From a virus, in the IMG/VR virus record IMGVR_UViG_3300043449_000873, positions 1-26,815 of that record: DNA of 26,815 nucleotides; one strand, 5' to 3'. How positions within the stretch are numbered: the first letter of the stretch is position 1; each line of letters opens with the position of its first letter. The notes below the pieces were generated by a model. That model was not told the origin of the DNA. It did not search any database and saw only the letters and a program-made list of their open reading frames with translations. Positions 21,918-26,815 of the stretch are shown here, one piece after another. The translations under genes and the position numbers were made by a program.

Positions 21918-24900
21918 ATGTCTGAAAGTACTTTATCATTTGTCTCGTCATCATCTTTTAGGGATGCGTTAATGGCTAAAAATTTAGACCCATATGATGT
22001 GCCAGGGGTATATACCCCACCGTCAGGACCTCTTAATTATGAAATAGTTCAGACAGTCTCTAATGTTATTGATTCACCTGATGAATTAATAGCAAATGAC
22101 CCTTTCGCACAACAATTATATCCATTAAACGAATATGGGCCCGAAGGAGGTTACAATTTAAATATAACCTATAATGGACCTCCATTACCCGTTAATTCTA
22201 ATCAAGGGGAGTATGACCCAACGGATACAGTATTAGATTTGGTTAATGAGTTCTATATTGATGGAGCGTATATTGAAAATAAGTTTGGACCTGAAGGAGG
22301 TTTTAAAGATATGGTTGTTATTGATAACATTCAAAACAATAACAAACTATATCTACCTTATTGGAATCCACCAATTTTTACTCCATCAGTTTATACACCA
22401 TATGAGATATTACTTAATAACAATCCTACAGGGTTATCTCAAGATTCGTTTATTGCAAAATTAGGGGCTCAAACATTAAGAGCTTTATTACAAGAAAGGG
22501 TTAGTGCTGAGATATATCAAAATACTGTTGGGTTAGTAAATTTAGAGTCATTATCAGACCCTTTTGAGGCTAGTTTAATAGTTACAGGTCAAGAACCTTT
22601 AGTATATAGAAATTGGAGAATTACAGTTGCTGAGAATCCTATTGTTGCGGCGGCTGATTTTGCAACAAGATTGACAGGTGCTTATTGGCCTGTATCACCA
22701 ATACCAGGTGATTATTTTGAAGAAAACGAACCTGATGCAGGACAATCAACACAGATATCAGGTGCATTAAATGTTATTAACCAATTAACGGGAGGATTTT
22801 TAGGACCAATTCTTAATAAGAAAAGAAATCCTTCTGAAATATTTTTAGCCAATACAGGTAACGGACAAAGGTCGGCATTATTTGCAAATATTAATTACAA
22901 TAGATATAAACCTGAATATAAAAAAAATTTTGGAGGATTATTAGGAGTCGCTCAAGCGGTTGTAAACTTAGCGGTAAATTTAATTAATCCTGGTAATGAT
23001 ACCTTAAATAGTTCATACTATGTAGGTAGTCCTATTGCTGAACCATCAACAATAACATCACCACCAAATCAAGTTCCTGTTAACGCTTTTGGTAAACAAG
23101 AACAAGTACCTGTTTATGGACCTTCTGAAATGGGAATCCTATATGAAGGTAATGAAAATAAAATTAATTTTGGTTTAGCCGCTAAATCTTCTTCTGATGG
23201 TGGAGATATTAGTGGTCAATTTGTTTGGGTTTCACCTAAATACAAATCAGATGCAGGATTTAAGGCGACTGTTGGTGGAGGTACAGGTAGTTTAGACCAA
23301 GAGTTTAATCAGATTGCGTCATCTTATACTAAAAATCAATCAACAAATATTGAATTTAAAAAGAGTTCGATATTAGATGAAACTCAAAGACTTGTTGATT
23401 CTGCAGATAACGTATCGGGAGGTAATAGATTAAAGCACGTTGGTAACGCAATTAATCAAGTTTCTAAAGTATTCAATGACGGATATAAAGAAATGACCAA
23501 AGGTTCTCAAGTGGTTTCATATAAAGATAATACGACAGGGGACCAAGTTGGTACAGAATATTGTAGAGTGTTTACCAAAGATACTCCATATTACACATAT
23601 GCAGATTTACAAAAAACAGATGGTATAACAACTTCGGGTAGAAGATTTACAAATTCTATATTTGATAATACCTACAATTTAAACATTGCACCATTAAAAA
23701 ATCCTGGGTCTACAAATATACAACCAAATGCTAAAGGAGATTTAGTTGCGAAAAAATACATGTTCTCGATTGAGAATTTAGCGTGGAGAACGTCAAGCAG
23801 ACCTGGTTTTACTTACGATGAATTACCTGTATGTGAAAAAGGACCTAATGGTGGTAGGGTAATGTGGTTCCCTCCGTATAATTTAAGTTTTAGTGACTCT
23901 TCGGCACCTAATTTCACACCGACAAATTTCATGGGTAGACCTGAACCAATTTATACTTACACCAACACTAGTAGAAGTGGTACATTAAGTTGGAAAATAC
24001 TTGTTGACCACCCGTCAATTATGAACGTATTAGTTGAAAAACAATTAAAAAATCAAAATAACGAAAGAATAAATTCTATAATTGATTCGTTTTTTGCGGG
24101 ATGTGTAAAATATGACATTTACGAGTTGGCCAAAAAATTCAATACAATACCAACTAAAGATTTATTTGTATACCAAGAAATACTAAATAACCCTAGATTA
24201 ACACCTGAAGAACTTGCGGGTATTACACGAGAAATACCAAAAGAAAATACAGGACCTGCTGAAGGTAACACACAAGTTCAAGCAACAGTTGAAGAAAATA
24301 AAGTTACTCCTGACACATCACTTGATGATTTTAAAACAAATTATGATAAAGGGTTAGCGTTTTATTTTTATAATGATAGACCAGACCCAAATACAAATAA
24401 TACAACTTCAACCGAAGCGTTCGATACTTTATACGCTAGATATACGGCAACTGATTTCATAACAAAATCTCAAACAAATGCTGATAGTCAATTTAACCAA
24501 GGAGTCACTAGTAGAAATGTTACAGATTTTTATAATAAAGTCATAATCGACAACTATAACAAAATCGCTAAAAATGAGAAAAACTTTATAGTTGACGCTT
24601 ATAATATTTTAAAAGAAGGTAAAGGTAAAATTTCAATTAAGATGATAGGTTCCGCATCGGCACCAGCTTCAGTTGATTATAATGTTAATTTATCTAAAAG
24701 AAGACTTGATGCGGTTAAGAAATTTTTTAAAAGTTACACTATAGGTGAAGCTAATTTAAGTAAATACATTGATAATGGGGATTTTAAAATTATAAGTGAA
24801 GAAGGTAAAGGTGAAGAAATTGTAATCCCTGTTAGTGAATCGGGCGGTTACGGTTCTGAAATAAATTGTACTACAAATATTAAAAACAAAAATAATCAAG

Positions 24901-26815
24901 TAACCGATTTATCTCAAATTTTCTCAGTTGATGCGATGGCATGTAGACGAGTTAAAATTAGTGAAATAACAGTTACACCAAATGTTAGCCCTACAACCAC
25001 AACCACAACTGCGGCACCTCCACCACCACCTCCAGCACCACCTAAGACTGAAAACGTCCCTGTTGTTAAACCTAAACCAACTGTTGATGTTGTTAAAAAG
25101 ATTAAAGAAGGTATTGCTAAAAAAATATTAAGAAATTTATTAACTGAATGTGATTATTTTGAATTAATCAAGGAAGAAAATCCTATGATTTACAATTCAT
25201 TTAAAGAAAAAATAAAATATTTTAACCCAACATTCCATTCAATAACCCCTGAAGGTCTTAATGCAAGATTAACATTCTTACAACAATGTATGAGACCTGG
25301 TGAAACTATACCAACGATAGGTGCGGATGGTAAACCAAAATATAACGATGCGGTTAATACATCATTTGGGGCTCCTCCTGTATTAGTATTAAGAGTGGGT
25401 GACTTTTATCATACTAAGATAATACCTACAGGTTTACAAATTCAGTACGAACCAATTACTTTTGATTTAAATCCTGAAGGTATTGGAGTACAACCTATGA
25501 TGGCTAACATATCTCTTAATTTTAATATTATTGGAGGTATGGGGTTGGCGAAACCCGTAGAACAACTTCAAAATGCACTGTCATTTAATTACTATGCTAA
25601 TACAGAAATTTATGACGAAAGAGCAGTTGCAACTGAAGACACTTCGGCATTAGATAAAGAAATAGTAGAATCAATAATCGCGTCAGAAACACCAGCAACT
25701 GTTAATAACGTAGATACCCAACAAACAAATAATGGAGGAACAACCATAGGAACTATTATAACTAATATACCTGTAACTAGTGGTCAAACAGGTGAAATTA
25801 GTTATAATGACATAATGGATAAATTATTAACTGAGACTAAAAATTATTTTGAAACAGTTGTTAATAAACTTGAAAGTGTTAATTTACAATATTCATATCC
25901 TGTTGTTAGTATGTTAAGTAAAGACGTAAAATATAATTTAGGTAAAATCTACAAAGGTAATGATACTAATAACATACCTGGTGAAACAAATACGGTAAAT
26001 CCATTAGAAATTGATATTTTTGGTAAATCTGACAAATATCAAACATTAATTAGTGAAGAATTTAAAGGTTGTTTATCGGACATTGATACGGATAAAAACC
26101 CAATAATATTTGAATTATTAAATACTTACCAATTTAAAAAGGAACAATTAGCCCAAGTTTATTTAAATTTAAAAGATTACATCACTAATTTAGAAAAAAC
26201 ATTTATAAATGGCGTAACTACAATAACCCAAGAATTAACCGATTTCCAACAAAATTATGTACAGATAATCAGAAAAATAAATTTAGTGGTTACTAAAACC
26301 GATGGTAAGATATTAGAGACTAATTTACCTAGAGTTTATACGATTGCTGGTACACAATATGAAGGAAACAATACCTATACAGTTTTATGTGAAGATTTTG
26401 TAACTTTAGATACAGTTCATGGCGAGTTTGTAACATTATTAAGTGACAAAAATTCAGGATATGAAATCGGATTTAGTAAGGACAATTATACAGGTAGAGG
26501 AGATTTTATTCTCAAAAATAATAATGATTTTGGAGGTAATAATCAAATTGCTAATAAAACTTTTTATTTAATTATGTCCCGAATACTCACCGATAAAAAT
26601 AAAAAAGAGGAATTTATTAATTATGTAATAAAAGGCGATTTATTAAATGTTAAAGACCCCGTTAATTTAAAAAATAAATTTGAAAAAATAGTTAACAATT
26701 TAGAAAAATTATATACTAAAGAAATTAAAGACGAAGAAAAAATTTACATAAAACTTAAAAAAGATTCTAAATATAAAGATTTAACGGAAGGTATTGATGA
26801 TAAAATGTACACACC
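21918..26815 (+). CDS. Giant baseplate/tail hub protein with OmpA-like domain (3' end outside window)
   Basis: One uninterrupted frame of 1632 codons from ATG 21918 to the window end, with no stop. The start MSESTLSFVSSSSFRDA follows a TATTTAT element. Residues ~1-700 are Pro/Asn/Gly-rich with GVYTPPSG and many beta strands. Residues ~885-980 resemble an OmpA-like peptidoglycan-binding domain: ISIKMIGSASAPA from 905, NLSKRRLDAVKKF from 924, then EEGKGEE. A Thr/Pro linker (1026-1042, TTTTTTAAPPPPPPAPP) follows. Residues ~1155-1236 carry a conserved-looking tail module: VLRVGDFYHTKI, YEPITFDLNPEGIGVQP and LQNALSFNYYANTEIYDERA, similar in style to baseplate hub or LysM-associated tail proteins. 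The remainder is helical with Lys/Asn-rich segments. Gene order after the tape measure supports a hub or baseplate role; exact T4 counterpart unclear. Confidence 0.75.
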   Translation, partial: MSESTLSFVSSSSFRDALMAKNLDPYDVPGVYTPPSGPLNYEIVQTVSNVIDSPDELIANDPFAQQLYPLNEYGPEGGYNLNITYNGPPLPVNSNQGEYDPTDTVLDLVNEFYIDGAYIENKFGPEGGFKDMVVIDNIQNNNKLYLPYWNPPIFTPSVYTPYEILLNNNPTGLSQDSFIAKLGAQTLRALLQERVSAEIYQNTVGLVNLESLSDPFEASLIVTGQEPLVYRNWRITVAENPIVAAADFATRLTGAYWPVSPIPGDYFEENEPDAGQSTQISGALNVINQLTGGFLGPILNKKRNPSEIFLANTGNGQRSALFANINYNRYKPEYKKNFGGLLGVAQAVVNLAVNLINPGNDTLNSSYYVGSPIAEPSTITSPPNQVPVNAFGKQEQVPVYGPSEMGILYEGNENKINFGLAAKSSSDGGDISGQFVWVSPKYKSDAGFKATVGGGTGSLDQEFNQIASSYTKNQSTNIEFKKSSILDETQRLVDSADNVSGGNRLKHVGNAINQVSKVFNDGYKEMTKGSQVVSYKDNTTGDQVGTEYCRVFTKDTPYYTYADLQKTDGITTSGRRFTNSIFDNTYNLNIAPLKNPGSTNIQPNAKGDLVAKKYMFSIENLAWRTSSRPGFTYDELPVCEKGPNGGRVMWFPPYNLSFSDSSAPNFTPTNFMGRPEPIYTYTNTSRSGTLSWKILVDHPSIMNVLVEKQLKNQNNERINSIIDSFFAGCVKYDIYELAKKFNTIPTKDLFVYQEILNNPRLTPEELAGITREIPKENTGPAEGNTQVQATVEENKVTPDTSLDDFKTNYDKGLAFYFYNDRPDPNTNNTTSTEAFDTLYARYTATDFITKSQTNADSQFNQGVTSRNVTDFYNKVIIDNYNKIAKNEKNFIVDAYNILKEGKGKISIKMIGSASAPASVDYNVNLSKRRLDAVKKFFKSYTIGEANLSKYIDNGDFKIISEEGKGEEIVIPVSESGGYGSEINCTTNIKNKNNQVTDLSQIFSVDAMACRRVKISEITVTPNVSPTTTTTTAAPPPPPPAPPKTENVPVVKPKPTVDVVKKIKEGIAKKILRNLLTECDYFELIKEENPMIYNSFKEKIKYFNPTFHSITPEGLNARLTFLQQCMRPGETIPTIGADGKPKYNDAVNTSFGAPPVLVLRVGDFYHTKIIPTGLQIQYEPITFDLNPEGIGVQPMMANISLNFNIIGGMGLAKPVEQLQNALSFNYYANTEIYDERAVATEDTSALDKEIVESIIASETPATVNNVDTQQTNNGGTTIGTIITNIPVTSGQTGEISYNDIMDKLLTETKNYFETVVNKLESVNLQYSYPVVSMLSKDVKYNLGKIYKGNDTNNIPGETNTVNPLEIDIFGKSDKYQTLISEEFKGCLSDIDTDKNPIIFELLNTYQFKKEQLAQVYLNLKDYITNLEKTFINGVTTITQELTDFQQNYVQIIRKINLVVTKTDGKILETNLPRVYTIAGTQYEGNNTYTVLCEDFVTLDTVHGEFVTLLSDKNSGYEIGFSKDNYTGRGDFILKNNNDFGGNNQIANKTFYLIMSRILTDKNKKEEFINYVIKGDLLNVKDPVNLKNKFEKIVNNLEKLYTKEIKDEEKIYIKLKKDSKYKDLTEGIDDKMYT

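Noticed and set aside
22246-22464. Short plus-strand ORF of 72 codons
   Set aside because: It lies wholly inside the giant baseplate frame that runs from 21918 to the window end, in another frame, and has no initiation signals.

Overview
This window reads as part of the genome of a large, AT-rich (about one third GC by eye), contractile-tailed T4-like bacteriophage. The evidence is a gp43-type family B DNA polymerase, a gp18-type tail sheath, a gp19-type tail tube, neck and tail-terminator proteins of gp13/gp14/gp15 type, a gp26-type protein, a tape measure protein and a very large baseplate protein. A Bacteroidetes (flavobacterial) host is suggested, not proven. Most gene starts lack a clear Shine-Dalgarno sequence and have A/T-rich leaders, and a fibre protein carries two gingipain-type 'cleaved adhesin' domains.

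Layout. 1-3003 (+): end of a C1q-like fibre gene, a fibre/adhesin gene and an unknown gene. 3004-5892 (+): a strong sigma70-type promoter with a palindrome, then the DNA polymerase. 5884-10736 (-): SNF2 helicase, a Mn-type superoxide dismutase fused to a nuclease-like domain, a gp13-like neck protein and a small possible structural protein. 10791-13833 (+): a possible gp14-like protein, a zinc-ribbon protein with the same nuclease-like C-terminus, and a gp15-like tail terminator. 13830-13994 (-): a 54-residue ribbon-helix-helix regulator with a palindromic site at its own start. 14118-26815 (+): sheath, HAD phosphatase, tube, gp26-like protein with a likely +1 frameshift extension, tape measure, and a giant baseplate protein that is still open after 1632 codons at the window end.

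Two themes stand out. First, nearly every transcription unit except the DNA polymerase begins with TATTTAT, 4 to 37 bases before the start codon and always in the sense of the gene. This looks like a phage-specific (late) promoter element. Second, three non-structural proteins inserted among the neck and tail genes (SOD fusion, zinc-ribbon fusion, HAD phosphatase) start with a short segment ending in (L/I)xE followed by S, T or G. This is the cleavage rule of the T4 prohead protease and resembles T4 capsid-targeting sequences. The two fusion proteins also carry such sites at their domain junctions. I propose that they are cargo polyproteins, loaded into the prohead, cut by the maturation protease and injected with the DNA. 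This is an inference to be tested.
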